NCBI RefSeq assembly: GCF_900215205.1
Contig: NZ_OBDY01000006.1
Coordinates: forward strand, 310,001-374,000
Direction of reading: 5' to 3'
DNA length: 64,000 bases
Origin: Paractinoplanes atraurantiacus
GTDB lineage: Bacteria > Actinomycetota > Actinomycetes > Mycobacteriales > Micromonosporaceae
In this document: positions 16,841 to 25,451 of the stretch, piece after piece
How the letters are laid out: each line of letters begins with the position of its first letter
How positions within the stretch are numbered: the first letter of the stretch is position 1
Position numbers and translations under genes: made by a program
The notes under the pieces: generated by a model
The model's input: only the letters and a program-made list of their open reading frames with translations
What the model was told of the DNA's origin: nothing
Database searches by the model: none

Positions 16841-17629
16841 TTGGACAGGGTGGATACCACGGTCGCTCATCCGGCGAGGCGCTACAACTACTGGCTGGGC
16901 GGCAAGGACCACTTCGCGGCCGACCGCGCCTCGGGTGACGCGATCGAGGCGGCCATGCCGTCGATCCGTACGATGGCCCTGGAAAATCGCCGTTTCCTCG
17001 GCCGTGCGGCCCGGCTCATCGCCTCGCGCGGGGTCCGGCAGTTCCTCGACATCGGCACGGGCATCCCCGCGCCCGGCAACACCCACGAGGTGGTCCAGGC
17101 CGTCGACCCGGCCAGCAAGATCGTGTACGTGGACAACGACCCGATCGTGCTGAGCCATGCCAGGGCGCTGCTCACCAGCGCGCCGGCCGGCAGCGTGGCC
17201 TACCTGGACGCCGACCTGCGCAACACTCGATCCATCCTGGACCACACCGACCTCAAAGCCACCATCGACCTGACCGAGCCGGTCGGGCTGCTGCTCATCG
17301 CGGTGCTGCATTTCATCCGCGACGACGAGGACGTGACGGGCATCGTCCGCACGCTGCTCGACGCGCTGCCGCCCGGCAGCTACGTGGCGGCGACCCATGC
17401 GACGTGGGAATACCTGCCGGCCGAGGCGGTGGCCAAGCTGACCGCGGCCAACCCGGACGGCCGTTTCCAGGCCCGCGACGGCGCCGACTTCGCGCGCCTG
17501 TTCGACGGTCTCGAACTGGTCGACCCGGGCGTGGCCTCGGTCGCGCACTGGCACGCGCAGGACGAGCCACAACCCCGCCCGGCGGTGGAGGACGTGGCCT
17601 GCAACGGATTCGTGGCGCGAGTGCCCTAG
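16841..17629 (+). CDS. DUF574-type S-adenosyl methyltransferase
   Basis: 262 residues from TTG 16841 (LDRVDTTVAHPARRYNYWLGG); GTG 16850 is the alternative. This large actinomycete family (PF04672) has a methyltransferase fold. HPARxYxYxLGGKDHF is its hallmark N-terminus, FLDIGTGIPAPGNTHEV the SAM motif near residues 68-84, and IVYVDNDPIV the acidic loop. Substrates are unknown; members are often regulated by sporulation-type genes. Family call is secure, function is not. Confidence 0.9.
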   Translation: MDRVDTTVAHPARRYNYWLGGKDHFAADRASGDAIEAAMPSIRTMALENRRFLGRAARLIASRGVRQFLDIGTGIPAPGNTHEVVQAVDPASKIVYVDNDPIVLSHARALLTSAPAGSVAYLDADLRNTRSILDHTDLKATIDLTEPVGLLLIAVLHFIRDDEDVTGIVRTLLDALPPGSYVAATHATWEYLPAEAVAKLTAANPDGRFQARDGADFARLFDGLELVDPGVASVAHWHAQDEPQPRPAVEDVACNGFVARVP

Positions 17630-17645
17630 CCGCCAGACTTCACCC

Positions 17646-18722
17646 ATGGGCACGGTGTACGTGCGGTGGGTCTGGTGCCGGGCCGTGCTGCACCGCGGGT
17701 GGTGGCTGGTCACCAGCATCTACCTGGTCGCCGACGCGCGTCTGGACGCGGGCCGGCTCGTGCTCATCGGCGTCGCCCAATCGGTGGTGGCGCTGCTGTT
17801 CGAGGTGCCGGCCGGGGTCGTCGCCGACACGCTGAGCCGGCGGTGGTCGCTGGTGGTCTCGCACGTGGTGATGGGCACCGCGATGCTCACGACAGCGCTG
17901 GTCGACGGCTTCCCGGCGCTCCTGGCGGCGCAGGCGCTGTGGGGGCTCTCGTGGACGTTCGCCAGCGGCGCCGACGTGGCGTGGATCAGCGACGAGCTGG
18001 GCGATCCGGCCGAGGTGCCGCTCGTGCTCATCCGGGCCGAGCGCGCGCAGCTCACCGGCACGGTGGCCGGGCTGATGGGGGTCGGCGGTCTGGCCTGGCT
18101 GATCGGGCGAAGCCCGGCGATGGTCACGGCGGGTGCGTCGATGACGCTTCTTGGGTTGTACGTCGGGGTGCGCTTCCAGGAGCATCGTTTCGTTCCCGCG
18201 GCGGCGCGCCGGTGGCGGGCGGCGTGGGCGATTCTGCGACAGGGGGTCCGGGGGAGTCGCGTACTCCTGGTCGTCTTCGTGTCTTCGATGCTGGTGAACG
18301 GGGTGGCCGACGCTTTCGGGCGCCTGTATCCGCTGCGGCTGCTGGGGCTGGCGCCGGCGGCCGATCCGGTGGTGTGGTTCACCGGCCTGAGTGTGGTGAT
18401 GTGCCTCGTCGGGGCGGCGGCCCTGCGTCTCGTTCAGCCCTGGGTAGGCGGCGCGCGCACGGTGCGGCGAGGGTACGCGGCGGCGTGCGCGGTCGCGGCG
18501 GCCGGCGTCGCCGGTCTGGCGCTCGCACCCGGGGCGGTGAGCGGCAGCGTGGCGGTGGTGCTGGCGGCGGGGGCGTTCCCGTTGACGCGAAGCTTCGCGA
18601 CGCTGTGGGTCAACGCGGAGACCGCGGGGGCGGTCCGGGCCACTGTGCATTCACTGCTCGCCCAGGCCGGCTACGTCGGGACCATCATCTGCGGACTCAC
18701 GATTGCCGTCAGCGGCCGGTAG
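17646..18722 (+). CDS. MFS transporter, C-terminus shortened
   Basis: 358 residues, about eleven hydrophobic segments. Typical 12-helix exporter of a small molecule or drug. The loop 2-3 motif GVVADTLSRRWSLVVSH matches the MFS motif A region (GxxADxxxRR), and ARALW-type helix 4 follows. The protein stops at GLTIAVSGR, inside what should be helix 11, so helix 12 and the cytoplasmic tail are missing compared with the usual 400 residues. Either a 3' deletion or a natural short form. Confidence 0.75.
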   Translation: MGTVYVRWVWCRAVLHRGWWLVTSIYLVADARLDAGRLVLIGVAQSVVALLFEVPAGVVADTLSRRWSLVVSHVVMGTAMLTTALVDGFPALLAAQALWGLSWTFASGADVAWISDELGDPAEVPLVLIRAERAQLTGTVAGLMGVGGLAWLIGRSPAMVTAGASMTLLGLYVGVRFQEHRFVPAAARRWRAAWAILRQGVRGSRVLLVVFVSSMLVNGVADAFGRLYPLRLLGLAPAADPVVWFTGLSVVMCLVGAAALRLVQPWVGGARTVRRGYAAACAVAAAGVAGLALAPGAVSGSVAVVLAAGAFPLTRSFATLWVNAETAGAVRATVHSLLAQAGYVGTIICGLTIAVSGR

Positions 18723-18764
18723 TTGGAGATCGGGCACCGTGACATCCTGCCCTAGGCTGGCCGC

Positions 18765-19022
18765 GTGCGGACGGTGGGTGCGGGGCTCGGGCAGACGGCG
18801 GCGATCTGGGCTGCGGTCGTGATCGTTGCTCTGTCCGTACCCGATGGCGCAGTGGCTTTGACCGGCGTGCTCGTCGGGCTGTTGGCTTGTGTGGTGCTCG
18901 GCGTCTGGCATCGGCGGCGGGCCCGGGCCGACAGCGCGGTCGGGGCGTTCGCCGGGGTCGTGCTGTGGCCGGTGCTGATCGGGGCCACGCTGATCGCGAT
19001 CAACATCGCGGTGTACGAGTGA
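18765..19022 (+). CDS. Small membrane protein, 85 aa
   Basis: GTG start at 18765. Three hydrophobic segments: TAAIWAAVVIVALSV, GVLVGLLACVVLGVW and FAGVVLWPVLIGATLIAINIAVY, with a basic loop HRRRARADS after the second. No family recognised. The upstream gap of 42 bases is short, so it may be transcribed with the shortened MFS gene. Confidence 0.55.
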   Translation: MRTVGAGLGQTAAIWAAVVIVALSVPDGAVALTGVLVGLLACVVLGVWHRRRARADSAVGAFAGVVLWPVLIGATLIAINIAVYE

Positions 19023-19086
19023 GGGCGTCACTCCATCGAGGATGATCGTTGGAGTTTGAAGGGTGGCCGGCACGGTAATCGGCGGC

Positions 19087-19800
19087 ATGCTTTCCGAAAC
19101 TCTGCGCCAGGCGACGCATCCCCTCGCCCAGTTCGACGGCCTGGTGCTCGACACGGCCGACCCGGAGCGGGCGGCCGCCTTCTGGCGGGGCGCGCTCGGC
19201 GGGCGGGCCGACGGTCTGACGGTACGGCCCGGCCCGGGGCGGCCGGCCCGCGAGATCCTGCGGCTACGGGAGACGGCCACGCCGCCGCCCGACGACGCTC
19301 GTGTGCACGTCGACCTGCGGCTGGCCGGGGCGGCGCCGGATCACCTGACGGCGGCCGGCGCGCGGATGATCCGGCCGCCGGGCGAGGACCCCTGGTATGT
19401 GCTGGAGGACCCCGACGGCACCCAGTTCTGCGCGTTCCCGGCGGTGGACGACCGGCCGGCCGGCATGTTCGAGCTCGTCGTCAAATGCTCGGAGCCGCAC
19501 CGGCTGGCCCGATGGTGGGCCGGCGTGCTGGGTGGGCGTGCGGTCGACGAAGTGGAGGCGGCGGCGGTGGTCGGCGCGCCCGAGTTCCCGTGGGACTTCA
19601 TGGTGTTCGACCCGGTGCCGGGGATCGAGCGCTACCGCAGCCGTACCCGATGGCACCTCGAAGCCCGCGACCGCGACATGACCACACTGCTCGCCGCGGG
19701 GGCTGTCATGCGGGCCGAGCCCAGCCGGTCCGAGCCGTGGTGGACCCTCGCCGACCCGGGAGGCAACGAGTTCTGCGTGGTGGTGCCGGGCACCGCCTAA
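19087..19800 (+). CDS. VOC (glyoxalase/bleomycin-resistance fold) protein, two domains
   Basis: 237 residues from ATG 19087 (GTG 19063 is possible). Two consecutive VOC modules: FDGLVLDTADPERAAAFWRGAL to DPDGTQFCAF (about 18-115) and FELVVKCSEPHRLARWWAGVLG to DPGGNEFCVV (about 125-232). Each ends with the D-P-x-G-x-x-F-C motif seen in this subfamily. Metal ligands of true glyoxalase I are not all recognisable, so a binding or unknown enzymatic role is more likely. Confidence 0.83.
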   Translation: MLSETLRQATHPLAQFDGLVLDTADPERAAAFWRGALGGRADGLTVRPGPGRPAREILRLRETATPPPDDARVHVDLRLAGAAPDHLTAAGARMIRPPGEDPWYVLEDPDGTQFCAFPAVDDRPAGMFELVVKCSEPHRLARWWAGVLGGRAVDEVEAAAVVGAPEFPWDFMVFDPVPGIERYRSRTRWHLEARDRDMTTLLAAGAVMRAEPSRSEPWWTLADPGGNEFCVVVPGTA

Positions 19801-19809
19801 GGTAGGTCG

Positions 19810-20781
19810 GTGATCAAGATCAGGCGCGCGGTCGCGGTGGCCGTGCTGCTGGCGGCCGTGGTGGCGGTGATGCCCGCGCAGCCGTACGAGACGAATGAGG
19901 CTTCGCCGGACTTCGCGTGCCCGGAGTCCGAGGGCGGTGTGATCATCACCTGCTCGATCGCCTACGAGACGGATGAAGTCGAGTTCCACCCGGCGCCGGC
20001 TCTGCCGTCGTTGCGTGTGCCGCGGGCCACCCGGCTGGCCACCAACGGCGTGCCGGGGTGTGTGCGCGGCGAAGGGCGGCCGATCGTCGGCACGACCACG
20101 CCCACGCTGTCGGCGGTCTTCGCGGTCGAAGGAAAGGAGCCGACCGAGGTCATCTTCGAGCAGCAACGGTTCGGCGACACCGAATCCACCATCAGCACCA
20201 CGAGCGGGATGCCGGGCCAGCCGGTCGTCCTGGAGGCGGGTGACTGGGGTCTCGGGCCGGGGGAGTCCTATCGCTGGCGGGTCCGCGGCACACCGTGGGA
20301 CGCGGCGGTGCCGGGCTGGTCGCAGTGGTGCGAGTTCACGGTCGAGGCGGGCCTCGTCGACCTGCGCGACGCGACGGACGTCGACGCCGTCCGCGAGTTA
20401 CGGGTGGCGCCGAAGCGCCGCTACACGGTCAAGCTGACCGAACGGCAATGGCGGCTGGTCCTCGACGCGCTGGCCCCGATGGACGAAGGGGTCGCCGTCG
20501 TCGGCGGGCCCGGCGAGATGGAGACCGAGGAGGACGACCGGCTCCGAACCATCTCCGGCACCATTCGGCGGGGCCTTCCGAGCCGGACCGTCACGCTGAC
20601 CGGCGACCAGTGGGCCACAGCCGCCGCTCAGACGGCCGGCATGGCGCAGATCTACGACCAACTGCGCGAGGAGGAGCCGGACGTCTACGAGAGCGACGGC
20701 TCCGCGTACTGGAAGGCCGTCGATCGCATCTCGGCCCAACTGGGCGGCCCGGCCCACCCGGGTCTGGGCGCCGACCGCTAG
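19810..20781 (+). CDS. Exported protein of unknown function
   Basis: 323 residues, GTG 19810. The N-terminus IKIRRAVAVAVLLAAVVAVMPAQP is a signal peptide, with cleavage probably just before AQP. Residues about 85-185 form a beta-rich segment (TPTLSAVF, EAGDWGLGPGESYRWRVRG, WSQWCEF) that resembles a fibronectin-III-like domain. The C-terminal third is helical and charged. Two Cys pairs (FAC/ITC and GC/WC) fit an extracytoplasmic location. The TAG stop lies in the IS630 target and would be TAG without the insertion too. Confidence 0.68.
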   Translation: MIKIRRAVAVAVLLAAVVAVMPAQPYETNEASPDFACPESEGGVIITCSIAYETDEVEFHPAPALPSLRVPRATRLATNGVPGCVRGEGRPIVGTTTPTLSAVFAVEGKEPTEVIFEQQRFGDTESTISTTSGMPGQPVVLEAGDWGLGPGESYRWRVRGTPWDAAVPGWSQWCEFTVEAGLVDLRDATDVDAVRELRVAPKRRYTVKLTERQWRLVLDALAPMDEGVAVVGGPGEMETEEDDRLRTISGTIRRGLPSRTVTLTGDQWATAAAQTAGMAQIYDQLREEEPDVYESDGSAYWKAVDRISAQLGGPAHPGLGADR

Positions 20782-21962
20782 AGCCCTTCTGGGGTGGGGG
20801 TCAGGGTGGTGTTGGTGGAGGTAGACCTGTTCCGGTGAAGTAGCCGTCGATCAGCCCCGCGCGGTATTGCATGCGGTTGAGGCGGTTCTTCACCGCGGCG
20901 GTGAGTTCGGTGGCGGTGCGAACGGCGAGGTTGGCGAGGCTGCCTTTCATCGTCGACCAGACGTTCTCCACCGGGTTGAGTTCCGGCGCGTAGGCCGGTA
21001 ACTCGTGGACGCGCAGCCAGGACCGGGCGGCGATCGCGGCCCGGATCGTAGGTGTCTTGTGCAGCGACAGCCGGTCCCAGATCAGCACGATCGGGGCTTG
21101 CAGCTGTTGGTGAGCGGCGTCGAGCAGCCGGATCAGGTCCGGTTCCCGGAACCCTTTCGGTTCGCCCTTGCGTCCGCGGGAGGTCAGGGTGCGGTAGATC
21201 AGCCGGGACCGGTGGCCGGGCCGATAGCAGCACAACCCGGCCACCGACACCCGCACGGTGCCCTTCGCGGTTACCTTCACGACCGGTGTCACGCCTTTCG
21301 GCGCCCAGGTGGTGGCCTTGTGGGCTTTCAGCGTCTGGCCCCACTCGTCGGCAAAGACGATCCAGGCGGATGTGCGGGCGGCGAGTCTTTTACCGCCGGC
21401 CACTGGTAGCGCCGCCAATGGGCGATCGCGGCCTCGTCCCGCTCGATCGCCCGGTGGATCGGCAACTGGGCGGTATAACCGAGTCGCCGCATCGCCTGCC
21501 ACGCGGTCGTGACCGAGACCCGGATATGGAACATCGTCGCGATCAACGCCACGATCCGGACGAGGGTCCACCGCTGGTCTTCGCCGTAACCGGCGGCGGC
21601 CGGACCTTGCTCAAGGCGGCCCTCGAGCCGGGCCACCTGCTCGTCGGACAGTTTCGGGTCCGGCCCGGCCGGGCCACGCGACGCCAACGCCTGCACGCCG
21701 CCGGCCTTCCAGGCCCGCCGCCACTGATACGCCGACTTCGTTGACACCTCGAGCATGCCGGCGACCTCAACCGCCGATCTACCCTCGACGAACAACGCCG
21801 CCGCTGGCTGCCGCACTCGTTCCCGCCGGATCCGTTCCGCCTGGTCAACGCCGACACCGTCGCCATATCGCATGTGATCAGCAGACCCGACCCCAGCTGG
21901 CCGTGACGATCACCGCAAGCGTCACAGTGGATCAGCCGCAGACCCCCAACCCAAAAGATGTC
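20781..21962 (-). mobile_element. IS630-family insertion sequence, 1182 bp
   Basis: Bounded by TA at 20779-20780 and 21963-21964, the target duplication expected for IS630/mariner. Terminal inverted repeats are 20781-20802 and 21941-21962, matching at 17 of 22 positions (both ending GGGGGTC inward). Contains one transposase in two frames joined by a -1 shift. No internal stop or large deletion is visible, so the element may be active. It sits between two convergent genes whose stop codons overlap the target. Confidence 0.93.
20801..21873 (-). CDS. IS630 transposase, two frames joined by -1 frameshift
   Basis: Upstream frame 21873 to about 21388: helix-turn-helix DNA-binding region (SAVEVAGMLEVSTKSAYQWR; then SDEQVARLEGRL). 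Downstream frame about 21391 to 20801: catalytic DDE domain with IVFADEWG, LIWDRLSLHK and YAPELNPVENVW, giving the three acidic residues in IS630 spacing. The frames meet at GTAAAAGAC on the coding strand (A-run 21388-21391); slipping back one base there fuses VK to RLAARTSAW. This agrees with programmed -1 frameshifting known in the family, but a sequencing or mutation artefact cannot be excluded by eye. Confidence 0.88.
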
Positions 21963-22921
21963 TAGACGGGCACCGCGGCGCGGTGCTGGGACTGCTTGCG
22001 CAGGGCCAGCAGGGACGACTTGACGGCGATCAGTCCGATCAGGACCGTCACGACGGTCAGGACCAGCCACGAGAGAGGACGCCAGGCCGTGGCGTGTTCG
22101 CCGGTCAGCCAGTGGATGGTGTAGGTGCCGCTGGCGGCGATGGTGAAGGTCAGGGCCCAGAACCCGTGGGCGAACGGCTGGCGCAGATAGTTCGGGGTCA
22201 GGAAGAGCTGCACCAGCAGCAGCGGCACCATCGTGCCGAGCAGCAGCAGGTCGATGGTGTCGAGGGTGCCGCCGTTGATGGCGTACCAGGCGTTGCCGGC
22301 GACGGCCGGCGGGGCCGAGAAGATGGCCATCGTCGGCAGGAGCGGGCCGGGCAGCGCGGGGCGAAGGGCCAGCCGGCCCAGCAGCAGGGCGCCGATCAGG
22401 AACCAGAACAGGATGCCGACGCCGAACGCGCCGACCGCGACCGCGTGCCATCCGGCCAGCGCGGCCGACTGGGCGCCGACGAGCGAGGCGGCCACGGTCG
22501 GCAGCAGATAGCCGGCGTGCAGCGTGTCGACGTCGAGGCCGCCGCTGAGCAGATGCGCCACGAACCAGCCGGCGAAAACCGTGGCCAGCACCAGCATCAC
22601 CGCGATGACGACGCGGCCGCCGGTGAGCCACGTGCCGGCCAGACGGCCACCCATCAGCAGGCCGGTCGTCGGCACCAGCGCCGCGAACGGCCCCAGGACC
22701 GGATGACGGAGGTCGGCCGGCGAGGCCTTCACGAGGTAGCGGCCCAGCAGGGTGAGCCACACGACCAGCACCGCCCACCAGAGGGCATCGCCCACGAAAC
22801 CGGGCACGAGTCCCGCCGCCGACGAGGCCGTCCAGGTCCCGGCCAGCCCGGCGAGCCCGAAGGCGATACCGAAGAGGTTGAGCGGCATCGTGGTCCTTCC
22901 ATCTGTGGTTTCTGCCGACAT
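21962..22921 (-). CDS. TDT-family transporter (TehA/C4-dicarboxylate exporter type)
   Basis: 319 residues, ten hydrophobic helices. Family transports tellurite, dicarboxylates or sulfite-like anions. Helix 1 NLFGIAFGLAGLAGTWTA has the FGIxxGxxGL pattern of TDT carriers, followed at about residue 60 by GRYLVKASPADLRHPV, the conserved cytoplasmic loop with D-x-x-HP. C-terminus KSSLLALRKQSQ is basic. The stop TAG is built from the last base of the IS630 and its TA duplication; the same codon would exist without the insertion. Confidence 0.83.
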   Translation of the reverse strand: MSAETTDGRTTMPLNLFGIAFGLAGLAGTWTASSAAGLVPGFVGDALWWAVLVVWLTLLGRYLVKASPADLRHPVLGPFAALVPTTGLLMGGRLAGTWLTGGRVVIAVMLVLATVFAGWFVAHLLSGGLDVDTLHAGYLLPTVAASLVGAQSAALAGWHAVAVGAFGVGILFWFLIGALLLGRLALRPALPGPLLPTMAIFSAPPAVAGNAWYAINGGTLDTIDLLLLGTMVPLLLVQLFLTPNYLRQPFAHGFWALTFTIAASGTYTIHWLTGEHATAWRPLSWLVLTVVTVLIGLIAVKSSLLALRKQSQHRAAVPV

Positions 22922-23040
22922 CAGCCTCGCTCGCCGGCCGGCCCGTCGGATCAGTCATTTGACTGGCGACGGCGCACGCGGATGGAAGGGTCACACATCC
23001 GCGCGATGTGGGCGGCCGCCGGAAGAGCCACCGTGGGGAC

Positions 23041-23688
23041 ATGGAGTGGCAATTGGAGGTCACCGCGACGACGGACCCACCGGGGGTGCGCCTGCGCGGC
23101 GAGGCCGACCTGAGCACCCGGCCCATGCTGGAGCTGATCGCCGACGTGATGCGGCACTGCCCGGGCGACGTGGTGGTGGACATGTCCGGGCTGACCTTCA
23201 TCGACGTCGGCGGTCTGCGCGTGTTCGCCCTCACCTCATCGGCTCTGCGCGCCTACGGGCGGCGTCTGTGGCTCGCCGGATGCCCGCGGCCGATCCGCCG
23301 GCTCATCGGGTTGCTCGGCTGGGAGGACATCCTTCAGGAGGCTCCCGGTGGCAGCCATCAGCAGGGCGGCGGCGAGCAGGACGAAGGCGGTGGCGCGGCC
23401 GCCGAGCACCTCGTAGGCGAGGCCGGTGAACAGGGGGCCGCACGGGGTGGCGAGCCGGGAGACGAACTGCCGCACGCCCTGGACGCGGCCGAAGAGGTGG
23501 TCGGGGGTCACCGCGACGGTCCGGGTCAGCACCGCGGCGTTCCAAGCCGGGAACGGCAGGGTCAGCAGGGCGCCGAGAGCACCGAGCAGGTACGGGTCGG
23601 TGGTGAAGGCCGTCGCCGGAAGCGCCGCCGTCCAGTACCAGCCGATGCCCACGAAGATGCGCCGCGCCGGGAGGCGGCGTATCAGTAG
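23041..23688 (+). CDS. STAS-domain anti-anti-sigma-like protein, 3' end lost
   Basis: ATG 23041. Residues 1-100 are a clear STAS domain: VRLRGEADLSTRPMLELIAD, then VVVDMSGLTFIDVGGLRVFA, where the usual phosphorylatable Ser/Thr site region (DxSGLxFxD) is present. After WEDILQE (about residue 100) the frame continues for 115 more residues that are simply the antisense of the MFS gene: Gln/Gly/Glu/Arg-rich with no structure. The native stop therefore seems to have been deleted, fusing this frame to the end of the opposite gene. Confidence 0.66.
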   Translation: MEWQLEVTATTDPPGVRLRGEADLSTRPMLELIADVMRHCPGDVVVDMSGLTFIDVGGLRVFALTSSALRAYGRRLWLAGCPRPIRRLIGLLGWEDILQEAPGGSHQQGGGEQDEGGGAAAEHLVGEAGEQGAARGGEPGDELPHALDAAEEVVGGHRDGPGQHRGVPSRERQGQQGAESTEQVRVGGEGRRRKRRRPVPADAHEDAPRREAAYQ

Positions 23689-24330
23689 TGGGGTGAGCGC
23701 GGCCCCGGCGAGCCCTCCGGCGCCGATCAGCGCCGACAGCACGCCGATGCTCGCGGCTGAGGCGCCGCCCTGTCGTGTCAGAAGGATCAGGAGCAGGACG
23801 AGCGCGGCGATGGGAGCCGCGGCGGCCCGCTGTTGTGGACCGGGCCGGATGAGAATCGTGGCGATGAGACCGACCAGGTAGGAGAGGGCGTCCCCGAGGA
23901 AGGGAAGCGCCCGGTGCAGGCCGAAGAGCAGGCCGCCGATCGGGCCGCCGGCCAGCATCGCCGCGGCGTCCCGGGCCTGCATGACGGCGGCGGCGCGGCC
24001 GATGTCCGGCACCGGCACGACCGCGCGCAGCAGGCCGATGCTGGCCAGGTCGAAGAAGATCGCCAGTACGGCCTCGGCGAACACCACGGCGAGGATCAGC
24101 GCCAGCGGGGCCCAGCCGGCGAGGACCGCGACACCGAGCAGGCCCAGCAGCAGCGCCCGCCCGGCGTCGGCCGCGATCATCACCCGGCGGCGGTCCCAGC
24201 GGTCGACCAGCGCGCCCGCGGCCAGCGTGAACAGGGCGTACGGCAGCGTCTGGGCGAAGCCGGCGAGACCGGCCTGGCTCGCCGAGCCGGTGACGGCCAA
24301 GACCAGAAGCGGGAAGGCGACGGCGTCCAT
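23236..24330 (-). pseudogene. MFS transporter, both ends damaged
   Basis: Frame of 364 residues. It begins MDAVAFPLLVLAVTGSASQA, which in intact relatives is preceded by about 15-20 residues (first half of helix 1). GALVDRWDRRRVMIAADAGRA is the motif A loop, and FLGDALSYLVGL and FGRVQGVRQFVSRL are typical of the MFS group often divergent from a TetR regulator. The last 26 residues (after LLKDVLP) are antisense to the STAS gene, so the original stop is gone as well. Roughly 340 native residues remain; transport function is doubtful. Confidence 0.68.
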
Positions 24331-24332
24331 CT

Positions 24333-24700
24333 GGGAGCTTCGCGAGCAAGAACGACCTGGTCGGGGCCATCCTCGAGCGCAAGCTCGCCGGGGACGGCGA
24401 CCCGGGGACGGCCTCCGGCTCGCTGACGGGCCGGCTGGAGGCGCTGCGCGCGCGTTAGGAGGCGAATGTCGACGAGCCCGAGAGCCGGCGGTTCATCCAG
24501 GTGTTCGCCGAGTTCTGGTTGCACGGAATCGCGACGAGTCGAGCCGCGCGGTCGTCAGTCGACGGCTGCGGACGATCCGCGATAATCATCCGGCCCGGGT
24601 GTCGATTTCGGGTGACCTTCCGTTGCCGGCCGAGCGGCTCGCCGGTTTGATATTGAGGTGCTCGCTCGGCTTTATGGAGAAGCGCTTCGGGAATTGCTAT
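24333..24700 (+). pseudogene. TetR-family regulator remnant
   Basis: No start or HTH remains. Frame 24333-24458 encodes SFASKNDLVGAILERKLAGD, the part right after the HTH in TetR proteins, ending at a stop at 24456. Similarity resumes after it with DEPESRRFIQVFAEFWLHG, and in another frame with RRLRTIRDNHPARV and LPLPAERLAGLIL, which look like the C-terminal ligand domain. Reading all pieces gives a regulator that lost its DNA-binding domain and gained a stop and frameshifts. It abuts the 5'-truncated MFS gene, suggesting that one deletion removed both starts and the shared promoter. Confidence 0.62.
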
Positions 24701-25341
24701 GAAGGGCCCTCAAATTCGATCTGTTCTTTGTGGACCGGAGCGGTAACCGTCTCCTCGTCGGTTACGGTCTGTTTACGCAGGCGGACGCGCTCGACCGGCA
24801 CCTTCTCGGTGGTGACGACGGGGCGCTCGGCGTAGAGGGTCGTGTCGGGGGCGGGGACGTCCGGGGCGTCGACCGGTACACGCTCGAGGTGGACCTCCTC
24901 GCGGGTGACCGGGACGGTGATCTGGCGCTCCTCGGTGACCAGGTGCTTGCGGAGGCGGACCTTGGTCACGGGTTCTTTCCGTACGCCGGTGACCAGGCGT
25001 TCCTCGGAGCGAGTCATGGCGTCGTCGCCGGCGGAGCCGTAATGCGCCTCGAGACGGTCCGCGTCGCCGTACTCCAAAGGACCGTCCGTATCGATCATCG
25101 GTGCCGCCCGGACGAGGGTCCCGTCGACCGCGACGGTCAGCCGCCCGCCCTGCAGGCCGGCGCCGCGCAGGGGCACGAACGACTCCTGGAAGCTCATCGC
25201 GCCGGTGCGGACCGTCACCCACAGTGGTTCGCCGCTGTGCGGGTCGAGGTAGATCTGCCCAACCGTTCCGAGGGGACGGCCGGCTTTGTCGTAGACCTCG
25301 GCGCCGCTCAGGTTGTCAAGATCTTCCTGTGAGATCGCCAT
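24697..25341 (-). CDS. PRC-barrel and DUF2382 protein A
   Basis: 214 residues, ATG 25341. PRC-barrel (about 1-85: LSGAEVYDKAGRPLGTVGQIYLD, GEPLWVTVRTG) followed by DUF2382 (about 115-214: MTRSEERLVTGVRKE, KVRLRKHLVTEERQITVPV, TEKVPVERVRLRKQTVTDEE). These proteins are thought to be stress-related; no enzymatic activity is known. Paralogue of the divergent gene at 25452, sharing the MTRSEERL and VPVERVRL blocks. Confidence 0.88.
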   Translation of the reverse strand: MAISQEDLDNLSGAEVYDKAGRPLGTVGQIYLDPHSGEPLWVTVRTGAMSFQESFVPLRGAGLQGGRLTVAVDGTLVRAAPMIDTDGPLEYGDADRLEAHYGSAGDDAMTRSEERLVTGVRKEPVTKVRLRKHLVTEERQITVPVTREEVHLERVPVDAPDVPAPDTTLYAERPVVTTEKVPVERVRLRKQTVTDEETVTAPVHKEQIEFEGPS

Positions 25342-25408
25342 TTTCGGGTGATACCCACGAGGCGGCGGAAAACACTTTGGAAATCGCATGCATGGCGGCA
25401 AAGACCCC

Positions 25409-25430
25409 GGGTACGGATTGGGGCGTACCC
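25409..25430. promoter_or_regulatory. Inverted repeat between the two PRC-barrel genes
   Basis: GGGTACG (25409-25415) and CGTACCC (25424-25430) are perfect 7-base arms with 8 bases between. It lies 22 bases before the start of the 25452 gene and upstream of the divergent one; a shorter GGGTGATACCC lies near 25346-25356. Placed to be an operator for the divergent pair. The strong AAGGAGG ribosome binding site at 25437-25443 follows it. Confidence 0.42.
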
Positions 25431-25451
25431 AGCTCCAAGGAGGACCCCCTG

